A DNA stretch of 64,000 nt from Bicyclus anynana (lineage: Eukaryota; Arthropoda; Insecta; Lepidoptera; Nymphalidae). The translations under genes were made by a program, and so were the position numbers. A model generated the notes under the pieces. That model searched no databases. It was not told the origin of the DNA and saw only the letters and a list, made by a program, of their open reading frames with translations. The stretch is taken from NCBI RefSeq assembly GCF_947172395.1, contig NC_069085.1, positions 3,628,112-3,692,111 of the forward strand. Reading direction: 5' to 3'. Below, piece by piece: positions 38,001 to 47,003 of the stretch. Every line of letters begins with the position of its first letter. Position 1 is the stretch's first letter.

Positions 38001-41000
38001 AGCCAGGTTTGGCTGGTTAGGAACAACACATATAGAGAAGGGACATTAGCGTAGCGTGCCTTTGAGGAACCCTGTATCAAAATTAGTTGAGAGGGGCCAC
38101 ACAACATAAAGCACTTATTATAACCGTTGTAATATACGAGACAACAACTAATTCAATACGCGATATTTTTTTTGGGTTCGAGTGTGAAACTCTGGGTTCA
38201 ATGTAACACTCGAGGATTTGAGTGTTACATTGAAGTAAACAATGAAAATAAAACAATTCAATATTTGAAAATTCAAATTTTAATTTTCTGGTACTTTCAG
38301 ACGTAAGGGGCCACTGTAGTCTGGGGGCCCGTATCATTGATACGGCTAATACGGCCAATGCCCTTCAAGGATGACTTGTGCTCATCCGTGACATGTTAGT
38401 GGGCTTACTTGGTAGAGTTACCCATACCTCTGACGTTAAATCTTAATTAAGTTGTAATCTATATCTAAATACACCTTGGTATCACATCACACTATCACAC
38501 TAATATTATAAAGGCGAAAGTTTGTATGTAAGTGTGTAAGTATGTTTGTTTCTCTGCTACTAAAGCGATTTGGCTAAAATTTGGAATGGAAATAGATTTT
38601 GCTCTGGATTAACACATAGGCTACTTTTCATCCCGGAAAAATCCATGGTTCCCGCGGGATTTGTAAAAAACTGAATTCGACGCGGACGAAGTCGCGGGCG
38701 TCTGCTAGTTTAAATATAGAATTCTAATTCTGTATTCTAATGACAAGTTTTGCCTATAAATGGTCTATTTACAGCTGCTTTATAGGTCACAGTGGAGATT
38801 ACTACGCTTTCCATTATCGCGTAGGAGAGATAATTTCCGTTTCCTCTCTTGTACTGAGCGTTATGACAGTCGTGTCACGAACGAGATGCTCTGTAAAGTT
38901 TGCATCATCGTATTTGCCCAGCGTTTCCTATATTTAAACAGGATTGTAAACGAATATTTAGTTTTTTGTGTCTGTTTAAAAAATTTACAAATCCACAGAT
39001 CTACGGCCGCATAATATTTACTTACGTTATATACACTGTGCTTTATTTATTATAAATTGTTTATATTTTTAATTTGTATGATTTTACGAGTTTTATAATA
39101 TAAAAAATTATTTGTGTACTAGTGGATGAGTAGTTATAAAATAACAAGATTTTTTTTGTCAAAATTTCGATTCAGTTCCATCCAAATTTATCTAACAATA
39201 TTGTGTTACAGAAAAATAAATCGTTATCTACTTTTATCATGAAAAATCCATCGAAATAAGGCCGAGGTTTACTGTTTTAGCTGGTGGGGTAACTATTCGC
39301 GATCAAAGCTTTGACATAAAGAAATCGCTTCTAGAGATAAAAGCCACCTCCAAAGAAGTATTTAAGTATAAATTAGTCTCACCCAATTATTAGGTGGTCG
39401 TCTATATCCTTTAGAGTCTAAGTATCCATTTTCCCAGATGTACCAGTCACTATAATACTCGTCTCTGTGCAGTGACTTTATGAACCACTCGCTCTCGTTG
39501 CTGGTGTGATTCGGCACGAAGTCCAACACTACTTTTATATCTGTTGAAGAGATAAATAATTTCAAGCTTAGAATGGAATATTTATACAGGGTGTCCCGTA
39601 AATAGTACGACATACTCTACAGGGTGATAGCGATACCAAGGCCTACTAAAATAACGCAATATATGTAAATAATTACCAAGTATAAAATCAACGCATAAGA
39701 AATTTTTCAGCACATGGTATGACTAAACTGCACTGAAGGATTTTTGTATTTTGTACAAAAAACAAAATTTCGGCTAACATAATATGTTAATTTTTATAGG
39801 ACAGCCTGTATAATAGACGGAGAGCCCGTGAACCCCAGACCTTCGTCATTTTATAAAAGCTGATAGTTTGTCAGCTCATGCTCCTGTCATAAGCAAGCAC
39901 GGAAGCCAAGTATGGAGTTTGGACCGTGGTGGCTTTGGGAGGTAGCAGATTTTAAGAATCCAGACCCTCAATCGTCTAAGTATATATTTTTTTTTTATCT
40001 GCATAATATGAGAAATGTTAATATCGCTAGAGACCTTTGAAGTTTCAAATGAAATAGTGTTTTTCGAAAGGTTGCCACGAATATTGAGTTGACGTGTGAC
40101 TGGGAATACAATGCTGCCAACACTTAGTAAGGTTTTTGAAAAAATCATTTTAAATCAACTTTTAAGTCATTTTAATTTAAATAATTTATTTCACCCTGAA
40201 CAGTATGGTTTTACTAAAGGTCGCAGTACAACTGATGCAGGTGCTAAACTTTTAAAACATATATATGATGCATGGGAAAATGCTAAGAATGCTATTGGTG
40301 TATTTTGTGATTTGTCCAAAGCATTCGATTGTGTTGACCATAACATTCTTTTACTTAAGTTAAGCCACTATGGCATAAAAAGTGTTGCACTCGATCTCAT
40401 CGCCTCTTATCTTAGTGATAGAACACAAAAGGTATGCATAAATGATTCAAAGTCTCGCGGTTTTTCTAACACAATGGGCGTCCCACAGGGTTCAATTCTG
40501 GGTCCTTTTCTATTCCTAGTGTACATAAACGATTTACCACACCATGTTAGCGGCATCTGTGAGATAGTACTGTTTGCTGACGACACATCCCTAATTTTTA
40601 AGAGTGACAGAAGTAAAGATAATTCCGACGATGTAAACCGTGCCATATCGCATGTGTCGCATTGGTTCACTGTTAACAACTTACTTTTAAATGCAAAGAA
40701 AACTAAATGTATTGAGTTTTCATTACCAAATGTTATAAAATTAGATAAGTCTATAATGATCAATGGTGAAACACTAGAAATAGAGAATTCCACAGTTTTC
40801 CTGGGAGTGACCTTGGATTCTAAACTTCAGTGGGGTGCTCATATAGAAAAACTGTCAGGTAAACTCAGCTCAGCTGCTTTTGCAGTGAGAAAAATAAGAC
40901 AGTTTACTGATGTTGATACAGCTAGACTTGTTTATTTTGCGTACTTTCACAGCGTAATGTCTTACGGTATTTTGTTGTGGGGCAAGGCTGCTGATATACA

Positions 41001-43925
41001 TTCTATATTTGTACTTCAAAAAAGAGCAATTCGAGCAATATATCAACTAAAATCACGCGAGTCCCTTCGTCAAAAGTTTAAAGAAATAGGCATTTTAACA
41101 GTAGCCTGTCAGTATATATATAACAGTATAGTTTATGTGAGACAAAATATTAATTTGTACAAACGAAAAGGAGATCTAAACCCACGTCTTACTAGACACG
41201 GGCATAAGTTAGTTATTTCTGCATATCGTCTCCAAAGAGTTAAAAAATCTTTTGTGGGTTTGGGTGTACTCTTCTATAACAAGATCCCCAAGACTGTGAT
41301 GGACTTGCCAATGCACAACTTTAAGCAATGTGTTAAAAAACATTTACTTAGTCAAGGTTACTACACTATTGATGAGTTCCTTAACGACAAAGGTGCATGG
41401 AGGCCATTGGATCAGCTTCCACCTTCACACAGGAAATAAAACTATAAGAAATTGTAATTTAATTGTTATCAAATGTAAATTGTAATACTGTATGACTTTT
41501 TCAAAAGAGCAACTGTTGAGTTTCTTGCCGGTATCTTCTCAGCAGAACCTGCCTTCCGAACCGGTGGTAGAATCTTTACAAATAGTCAACTGACGTGTCA
41601 AAAGTGCTTGTAAACTGAGCCTACTTGAAATAAATGAATTTTGAATTTTGAATGCCTGAGGCACGAGGGTGTAACACCACCAAAATCTAAACCCTACGTT
41701 ATCAGTGAGTATATTTTATCCTCGTATTCCCACAGGAACGAGAACTACGCGGATGAAACCACAGGGAGTGCGCTATTTAGTACATAAAAGACTTACTCAG
41801 CTCATTAGCCTTCTTCAGAAGATGTTCGAAATCCTCCGCTGTGCCGTATTCAGGGTCAATGGTATAATAATCTGTTACGTCGTATCCGAAATCGTGCATC
41901 GGAGACTTGAAAATGGGTAATAACCATATAGCGTCTATAGTTAGCTCTTTTAGATATTCTAATCTTGATGTGATACCTAAAATCGTCAATAGTTAAGGTA
42001 CAGTTTGAATACTTTTGAAAGTATGTTTGGATGTATAATGGTAAGACGTACAGACAAGCGTTTGACAATAAACAGTTGATAGGCAGAATGAACGTTCTAT
42101 TAACTAGATATTAGTAGATATTTCCATAAGTATTTTTATCATCATCAAAGAATTCGAAGTTCGAAGCCTGGTAGGCTAACTATTGGACCAAAGCGGCAGT
42201 GACATGCAATGACACTGACTGGAATAGCGTACCACAAAGTAATGCTATGTGTCGATCAACCTTTTGACTTTGATCTTGATTTTGATTTTGAGGCATAGTC
42301 CTCATGTACCTGTAATTACACTGGTAAACATGCTCTTCAGACTGAAATACAGCAATTCTTTTTAGCAGCAAAAATAAGTATGACTGTAGTAATTTCTTAG
42401 ACTAGCTTTTCAAAAAAGCTCTACCACTACATAAGTAAACACAGTGTAAAAAGCTTTTAGATTGCACCTTTATTCAAGTGACATCACGATTGTACACTAA
42501 TATATCAAAAACAATAACTGTACAGTTACTAAACAGCTTTAATAGCACTTAATCTCATTAACCTCTCGCCCTAGACGGGTAAGTTATTAAGGTAGTAAAC
42601 CATGACCCAAGTCTCGTACTCTCTCCAAAGGACCGGAGCCAATTTACGAAGGTCGTTACCAAAAATTGAGTGTTTTCCTCTAACCGCACCTTTTCTTTAT
42701 ATAATTTTTCACTCAAACGTAAATTACGTAAAATACGATGGTGTGTAAACCTTAGAACTTTTAAAAAGAAATACGGCTTTATTTATTTATTTTCTATGTA
42801 GTTAGTCTGAAGTCTATGTAGTAGTCTGACTATGTAGTTAGTCTGTACGCCGTAGAAGTAGGAGCGAGAGGATTAATGTAAAATATCTCTATAACTAGCT
42901 TAAAGAACTTGGCCTCTCTAGAAATGCATCAAGTTCTATATTAGAACGGGTATCCAAAGCTGAGTTTACCAAAAGTTTACTAAAGTCACTGACATAGCTC
43001 AGCGAGTCGCGAAGCTGAAATGGCAGTGGGCAGGCCACATAGTTCGAAGAGCCGATGGACGTTGGGGTCCCAAGGTGCTGGAATGGCGACCCCGCACCGG
43101 AAAGCGCAGTGTTGGTCGACCCCCCACTAGGTGGACCGAAGACATCAAGCGGGTTGCAGGGAGCCGCTGGATGCTGGCGGCTCGAGATCGTTTTGTTTGG
43201 AAGTCCATGCAAGAGGCCTATGTCCAGCAGTGGACGTCCATCGGCTGACAATGATGATGATGATGATGATGATGATCCAAAGCTGCTTTAATAGGATCTT
43301 ACCAAATTTGGCTAGGCAGGGAGAAAAACACGAGTGTAGGAGGGGAGTATTGATCGATACTCAAGAAATTCTTTAACCCTACATCTTGTAGTCACAAGTT
43401 CGGGACTCTGCTCGGAGTTTTTCTCTCTACCACGCGATGGACCCGGCACATGCAGGGTGAATCCATGGAATGCTAAGATATTCGTCACTCTTTGTAAGCT
43501 CATAATTAAGAATCCCAACCCATACTTTTGTAACTCAGAATGAGAGGGGTTAGGCCTTGATCCACCACGCTGGCCAAATGTTGACGCAGGTTTCCTCACG
43601 ATATTTTTCCTTCACCGTTTAAGACACGTAATATTTAATATCTTAAAATGCACATAACTGAAAAGTTAGAGATGCGTGCCCCTAAACGGATTCGAACCTA
43701 CGCCCTTCAAATCGAAGGCAGAGGTCATATCCAATGGGCTATCACGTCTCTAAGATAAAAATACTTACCATTGATGTCCCCAATTCCATCTCCGTCACTG
43801 TCCATGAAAGAGCGAGGGTAGATCTGGTAGAACACCGCCGTCTCCCACCAGTCCTGCTTCACGTTTACATTCTCGTATCGTGCGTCAACAGTAGTTAGTA
43901 TAAGAGGAAATAAAAACTGCCACAT
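29028..43925 (-). CDS. Maltase-like protein, gene 4: GH13_17 homologue with lost catalytic residues
   Basis: Coding exons in transcription order: 43925-43769, 41976-41797, 39540-39383, 37800-37675, 36941-36685, 35825-35627, 34288-34181, 33420-33270, 31706-31511, 29619-29482 and 29097-29028, giving 579 residues and a TAA stop. Signal peptide MWQFLFPLILTTVDA, then a full-length GH13 domain with DSDGDGIGD, DFVPNH and QPDLN intact. Region II is GMRINA (Asn about 224 replaces the nucleophile Asp), region III is MMTDAS (Asp about 298 replaces the acid/base Glu), and region IV is GTNDIGR in place of GNHDxxR. Hydrolysis should be absent or very weak, yet the frame has no lesion, so a non-catalytic role such as binding is plausible (inference). 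It has an extra intron at 36684-35826 not present in its neighbours. Exon 33420-33270 uses an AAG acceptor. Introns hold a retroelement, SINEs and tandem copies of part of exon 31706-31511. Confidence 0.92.
31000..31510 (-). repeat. Tandem 183-nt copies of the 3' part of a gene 4 exon
   Basis: Three extra copies of the last about 125 nt of exon 31706-31511 plus adjoining intron lie downstream of it at a 183-nt period: 31328-31510, 31145-31327 and a truncated 31000-31144. The first two keep the coding frame (SHYQVYRTLM, LGRYESLALN, NEVFAFK), a splice donor (AAAAG/GTGAGG and AAAAG/GTAAGT) and a possible acceptor (CTTTGGCCAG). The bracketed segments 31456-31328 and 31273-31145 are each 129 nt, phase 2 to phase 2, so they could be in-frame cassette exons. 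The third copy has a 12-nt deletion and no donor. Confidence 0.85.
32551..33064 (-). repeat. SINE family S2, one full and one partial copy in tandem
   Basis: A full copy (32551-32884) is followed by a head-side partial copy (32885-33064), with the same GATCGAACCCAGG and CACTGCGCCACGGAGG. The flank before it (AGACCGACAGAGTTAGTG, about 32523) recurs after it (AGACCGACAGGGTTAGTG, about 33208). This indicates a duplication of the local segment with the SINE rather than two insertions. Confidence 0.75.
34735..35430. repeat. Two adjacent copies of a dispersed repeat (family R2)
   Basis: Both start GGGATGATGACTAGGTTT and share CCTGTGGCTCCGAAAGTAAT-like ends. The first (34735-34957) lacks about 250 nt of the interior present in the second (34958-35430). 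A third copy at 63694-64000 runs off the window. Class not recognised. Confidence 0.75.
36476..36674 (-). repeat. SINE family S2 partial copy abutting a gene 4 splice donor
   Basis: The SINE body (TTGACTACAATTACACCTGA to GAAGTCTCTCACCAGCCA) ends about 10 nt from the donor of exon 36941-36685. The tRNA-like head is missing. The donor AG/GTGAGATTA itself appears intact. Confidence 0.8.
37959..37996. repeat. Palindrome with perfect 17-bp arms in a gene 4 intron
   Basis: TTATAACGGTCCATGAT and its exact complement are separated by AAGAT. A second hairpin with perfect 15-bp arms lies at 38197-38234 in the same intron. Confidence 0.85.
38197..38234. repeat. Hairpin with perfect 15-bp arms in a gene 4 intron
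   Basis: TTCAATGTAACACTC pairs exactly with GAGTGTTACATTGAA across an 8-nt loop. Confidence 0.85.
38487..38709 (+). mobile_element. Helitron-like element, second family
   Basis: It starts CACTAATATTATAAAGGCGA, carries TTCATCCCGGAAAAATCCAT and ends GACGAAGTCGCGGGCGTCTG then CTAGTT. A diverged copy is at 57128-57347 and an end fragment at about 48320-48356. The class is inferred from the CTAG end. Confidence 0.6.
39812..40111 (+). repeat. Arm and interior of a foldback element (family FB)
   Basis: It matches one arm and part of the centre of the foldback element at 51874-52482 (ACCTTCGTCATTTTATAAAA, GTTTGGACCGTGGTGGCTTT, GAAGTTTCAAATGAAATAGT). The match breaks off near 40111 where the reverse transcriptase sequence begins, so the retroelement apparently inserted into this element. 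Confidence 0.65.
40096..41439 (+). pseudogene. Reverse transcriptase ORF fragment of the retrotransposon
   Basis: The frame is open for 447 codons. Visible reverse transcriptase motifs in order are LPTLSKVFEKI, EQYGFTKGRSTTDA, CDLSKAFDCVDH, GVPQGSILGPFLFLVYIND and LFADDTS (the catalytic YADD-type motif), followed by a thumb/C-terminal region ending QLPPSHRK. The N-terminal endonuclease and early fingers are absent, so it cannot mobilise itself. The frame has no stop or shift, so insertion is relatively recent. The homologous part probably starts near 40112; the first few codons are host flank. The assignment to the CR1/Jockey group is from motif style. Confidence 0.85.
40112..41655 (+). mobile_element. 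5'-truncated non-LTR retrotransposon (CR1/Jockey-like)
   Basis: It carries a reverse transcriptase frame to the stop at 41439, a 3' UTR, and ends in the short repeats TGAATTTTGAATTTTGAATG. The 5' part including any endonuclease is missing, as is usual for target-primed insertion. It lies antisense in the second intron of gene 4 (between exons 41797 and 39540). Confidence 0.8.
42984..43275 (+). mobile_element. RTE-type retrotransposon 3' end
   Basis: An open frame without a start encodes the conserved RTE C-terminus (DIAQRVAKLKWQWAGHIVRR, ADGRWGPKVLEWRPRTGKR, WTEDIKRVAGSRWM, QEAYVQQWTSIG) and stops with TGA at 43246-43248. It is followed by a GAT microsatellite tail. It lies in intron 1 of gene 4. 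Confidence 0.85.
43308..43500 (+). repeat. Dispersed repeat R1 copy
   Basis: It contains GGCAGGGAGAAAAACACGAG, CTCTCTACCACGCGATGGAC and ATGGAATGCTAAGATATTCG, as in the copies at 24096, 46084 and 59568. Confidence 0.7.
43535..43752 (-). repeat. SINE family S1 copy 17 nt from the gene 4 exon 1 donor
   Basis: On the minus strand the head GAGACGTGATAGCCCATTGG begins at about 43752, 17 nt after the exon 1 boundary (43769), in the sense direction. The 3' third including the GAT tail is missing. Confidence 0.8.
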
Positions 43926-44846
43926 AACTGAAACAGAGTTACTATCTAAACAACCACGCCAAGGTAGGGCAGTGAGCGTCAGCTCCCCCATACATTTTCA
44001 AAGAATATAGCCAAGTTCAAAGCAACCAAAATCCTTAAGCCATTCAGTGGGCTTTCAGTGCTAAGATCTAAGAACATAAAACACTTGCTAAAGCTGCGTG
44101 GTGTAGGAGGTAATAGTGCTGCATTTATCGTCTACCTACCTTCAATTGATATTTTTCTAAATGTTCATAATATGATCAACTTGTGACTATCCTAAAGCCT
44201 TTCTTGATGAGTCTTTCTTGATGAGTACTGTCTACCAACAAATAAATTAAAAATGAGGGTATAAATCACTAGTCATTTCACACCTAATAATAATTATAAT
44301 CATCATGTTCTATTAATGGAATAAAATTTGATTTATAAGCTTAGAACAATTAGATATGGTTAATGTATTTTATATAACACTTTATAAACAGACCATACAT
44401 AATTTAAAATAAAAAAGTTATGAAATAGCATGCGTTTTCTACCTTCATTTCTAATTTCTTTGTTGGTAAACAGTACTCATCGTGAAAGTTTGTAATATAG
44501 GCTACAGGCTGGCGATATCCTTGTACAGAACCGTGTTGAATTGAATTTATAAGCAAAAGGTAACACATTATTAATAAATATAAATTAAAATAAATACCTA
44601 TTACTGAATTGAAAATGACACATAGATTTACATCAACTAAAGTTACTAAAACAATCCGTTTATAACGCAGAACACGGTGAATATTTTTTTTACCTTTTTT
44701 ACTATTTTATAAAACACTTACTTATAATTCCAAGACGTTGTTAGTCACTAAAAATTAGTCACATTTACAATTTCTAAATGATAAAATTATAATCCTAATT
44801 AAAATTCATTCTGCGACTGGGCGAACTAAACGAATGCCCGTTGTTC

Positions 44847-44854
44847 TATATATA
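44847..44854 (-). promoter_or_regulatory. Probable TATA box and 5' UTR exon of gene 4
   Basis: On the minus strand TATATATA predicts a start near 44823. A donor-like AATTATAA/GTAAGTG at 44722/44721 could join the UTR to the acceptor TTTCAG at 43928, two bases before the ATG. A four-codon upstream open frame (ATGAATTTTAATTAG) would lie in this leader. Inferred from signals only. Confidence 0.4.
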
Positions 44855-44991
44855 AAGCCAAGCGAGTCCGTGTTTCCAAACACTACTATTGTTTATAATA
44901 AACACCATTCATGGTAATCGAATACTTTTATAAACTTCATGACATCTATATTTTTATGAGATCATACATCACAATCTGTTTTCATACAGTT

Positions 44992-45078
44992 GTTTTTTTT
45001 TTATTCTTTACAAGTTAGCCCTTGACTACAATCTCACCTGATGGTAAGTGATTATGCAGTCTAAGATGGAAGCGGTCT
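44992..45078 (-). repeat. SINE family S2, 3' fragment
   Basis: Only the tail end remains: on the plus strand TTTACAAGTTAGCCCTTGAC, then CACCTGATGGTAAGTG. Confidence 0.7.
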
Positions 45079-45173
45079 AAGTTCTAAGCGTGAACATCAT
45101 ATTTTTGTTTCTAAGTACATGTTATTTTATATGAGAATACCAGTATCTATATTAAAATGAAAAAGATTTTTCA

Positions 45174-45440
45174 AGCACTTGTGTGCTCGTGACGTTCGAG
45201 CCGTCCACATCTCTTGTTGTGTCATTCTTTATGGATTACTTGGGATAGGCGGGGAGAGTGACTTGAGTGGAAAAGGGGAGTGTTTGTTAACAGTCAAAGG
45301 CCTAAACCCTACACACAACGTTCACAAGTGCGTGACTTCACTCAAGGTCATTCTGTGCCATTCTATGGTCTTATTTTGGTTACAGTTTGTTTTGTTAATT
45401 AAGTTGTCCTGATAAATTTTGTGAATCATAACCTTTGTTC
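45174..45440 (+). repeat. Dispersed repeat family R3, copy 1
   Basis: It shares GCTCGTGACGTTCGAGCCGT, GGGGAGAGTGACTTGAGTGG and TTAATTAAGTTGTCCTGATA with copies at 50600-50850 and 55605-55880. No long open frame. It resembles R1 in the GAGTGTT...AACCCTACAC segment, so the two may share an ancestor. Confidence 0.7.
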
Positions 45441-46083
45441 GACAGTTAAGTTTAGATATGCGAGGGAATATAAATAGGAGATTTTAAGGAGAATCGACAA
45501 ATTACTCATTCGACTACACATAAAAACTACACCTAAGTATGATACCGATTCTGTTTTGATACGTCACGACACGTCATTCTGTATTCAATCAAAAAATATT
45601 TTTTAAAATGTTATAAAAGTTAAAAAAAAATTAAATGTTGATAAACGTTCTATCCCGGATAAATATATTTACACTTATGGTTACCGCGTATGGTCAGGCG
45701 TTCGAATAAAAATATTTGTGTATATTTATAAATGAATGAATAAATACAAGTTCATTAACTTACTTTCTTTTGTTCCAGGTAAGATGAAACGGTCCCGAAT
45801 ATAGTAGTAGCAAAGGGAGTACTTAAGTCTTTTGAATGCTGGCTGGAGAGATGGAGATCATCACAGTACCTAACGGGCTAGGGTTGCCACGACAAAATAT
45901 AATTTTTCTTTGTAAGTACTATTATTATGCTTCAAACCACGAATTCCTGAGTTCAAGTTTGTAATCAATCAGATCAATATGTACTAATTGTGAGTCTCCG
46001 CTCTCTATGTTAAAACGATTCAATGTATAAAAATAATTTAAACAAATGTCTCTAGAACTGCAACAAGGTCCATATTACAACGC

Positions 46084-46612
46084 CTAATTTAGGCAGGGAG
46101 AACAACACGAGCGTAGAAGGAGAGTGTTAATAGATTATGAATGAATTCCTAAACTCTTTGACGGCCTTCGTGGCGCAGTAGTATGCGGGGTGGATTTACA
46201 AAACGGAGGTCCTTGGTTCCCCGGTTGAGCAGATTGAGATTTTCTTAATCGGTCCAGGTCTGGCTGGTGGAAGACTTCGGCCGTTGCTAGTTACCACCCT
46301 ACCGGCACAGACGTACCGCCAAGCGATTTAGTGTCCCGGTACGATGTCGTGTAGAAACCGAAAGGGGTGTGGATTTTCTTCCTCCTCCTAACAAGTTAGC
46401 CCGCTTCTATCTTAGACTGCATCATCACTTACCGTCAGGTAAGATTGTAGTCAAGGGCTAACTTGTAAAGAATAAAAAAAAACAAAAACTCTACTCCCAT
46501 TAATTACAAATCCACGGCTCTGCTCGGATATTGTCTCTCTACCACGCGATGGACCCGGCACCCGCACGTTTTATCCATGGAATGCAAAGATATTCGTCTC
46601 TTTACAAATACG
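46084..46612 (+). repeat. Repeat R1 copy split by a SINE
   Basis: The left part (GGCAGGGAGAACAACACGAG) ends near 46156. The right part resumes near 46485 (CTCGGATATTGTCTCTCTAC, CCACGCGATGGACCC). Between them lies the S2 SINE at 46157-46480. AAACTCT flanks both sides of the SINE and looks like its target-site duplication. Confidence 0.75.
46157..46480 (+). repeat. SINE family S2, full copy
   Basis: The head is TTGACGGCCTTCGTGGCGCA with box B-like GGTCCTTGGTTCC. The tail is GCTAACTTGTAAAGAATAAA plus A's. It is nested in the R1 repeat. Confidence 0.85.
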
Positions 46613-46854
46613 CTTTATATTTGGATGGTTGAGGTTCTGGATTTTGACCCACCTTTCAGAACCATGGTCCTTTCTAAGCCACCACAGTCAAAACTTCATA
46701 ATTGACTACCATACTTACAACCAAAAGGGGTGAGGATGTTCATCCTACTCCCAACAAGTTAGCCCGCTTCTATCTTAGATTGCGCCATCACTTGCCATCA
46801 GATGAGATTGCAGTCAAGGGCTAACTTGTAAAAAATAAAAAATAACTTACCTAT

Positions 46855-46965
46855 AGTAGAAGCTGATGGACGTTGGGGTCCCCAACAGGTGGACTGACGA
46901 CATCAAGTGAGTCGCAGAGATACATTGGATGCAGGTGGTTCAATATCGTGATGTTTGGAAGTGAT

Positions 46966-47000
<35 letters not shown>

Positions 47001-47003
47001 AGT
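46855..47003 (+). mobile_element. RTE 3' end, internally deleted
   Basis: GCTGATGGACGTTGGGGTCC is joined directly to CAGGTGGACTGACGACATCA, so part of the ORF end is missing. It finishes in a GAT tail at about 46966-47000. Confidence 0.7.

Noticed and set aside
42895..43251. 118-codon minus-strand open frame with Pro/Ser-rich product
   Set aside because: Antisense shadow of the RTE ORF end, whose plus-strand frame matches RTE proteins.
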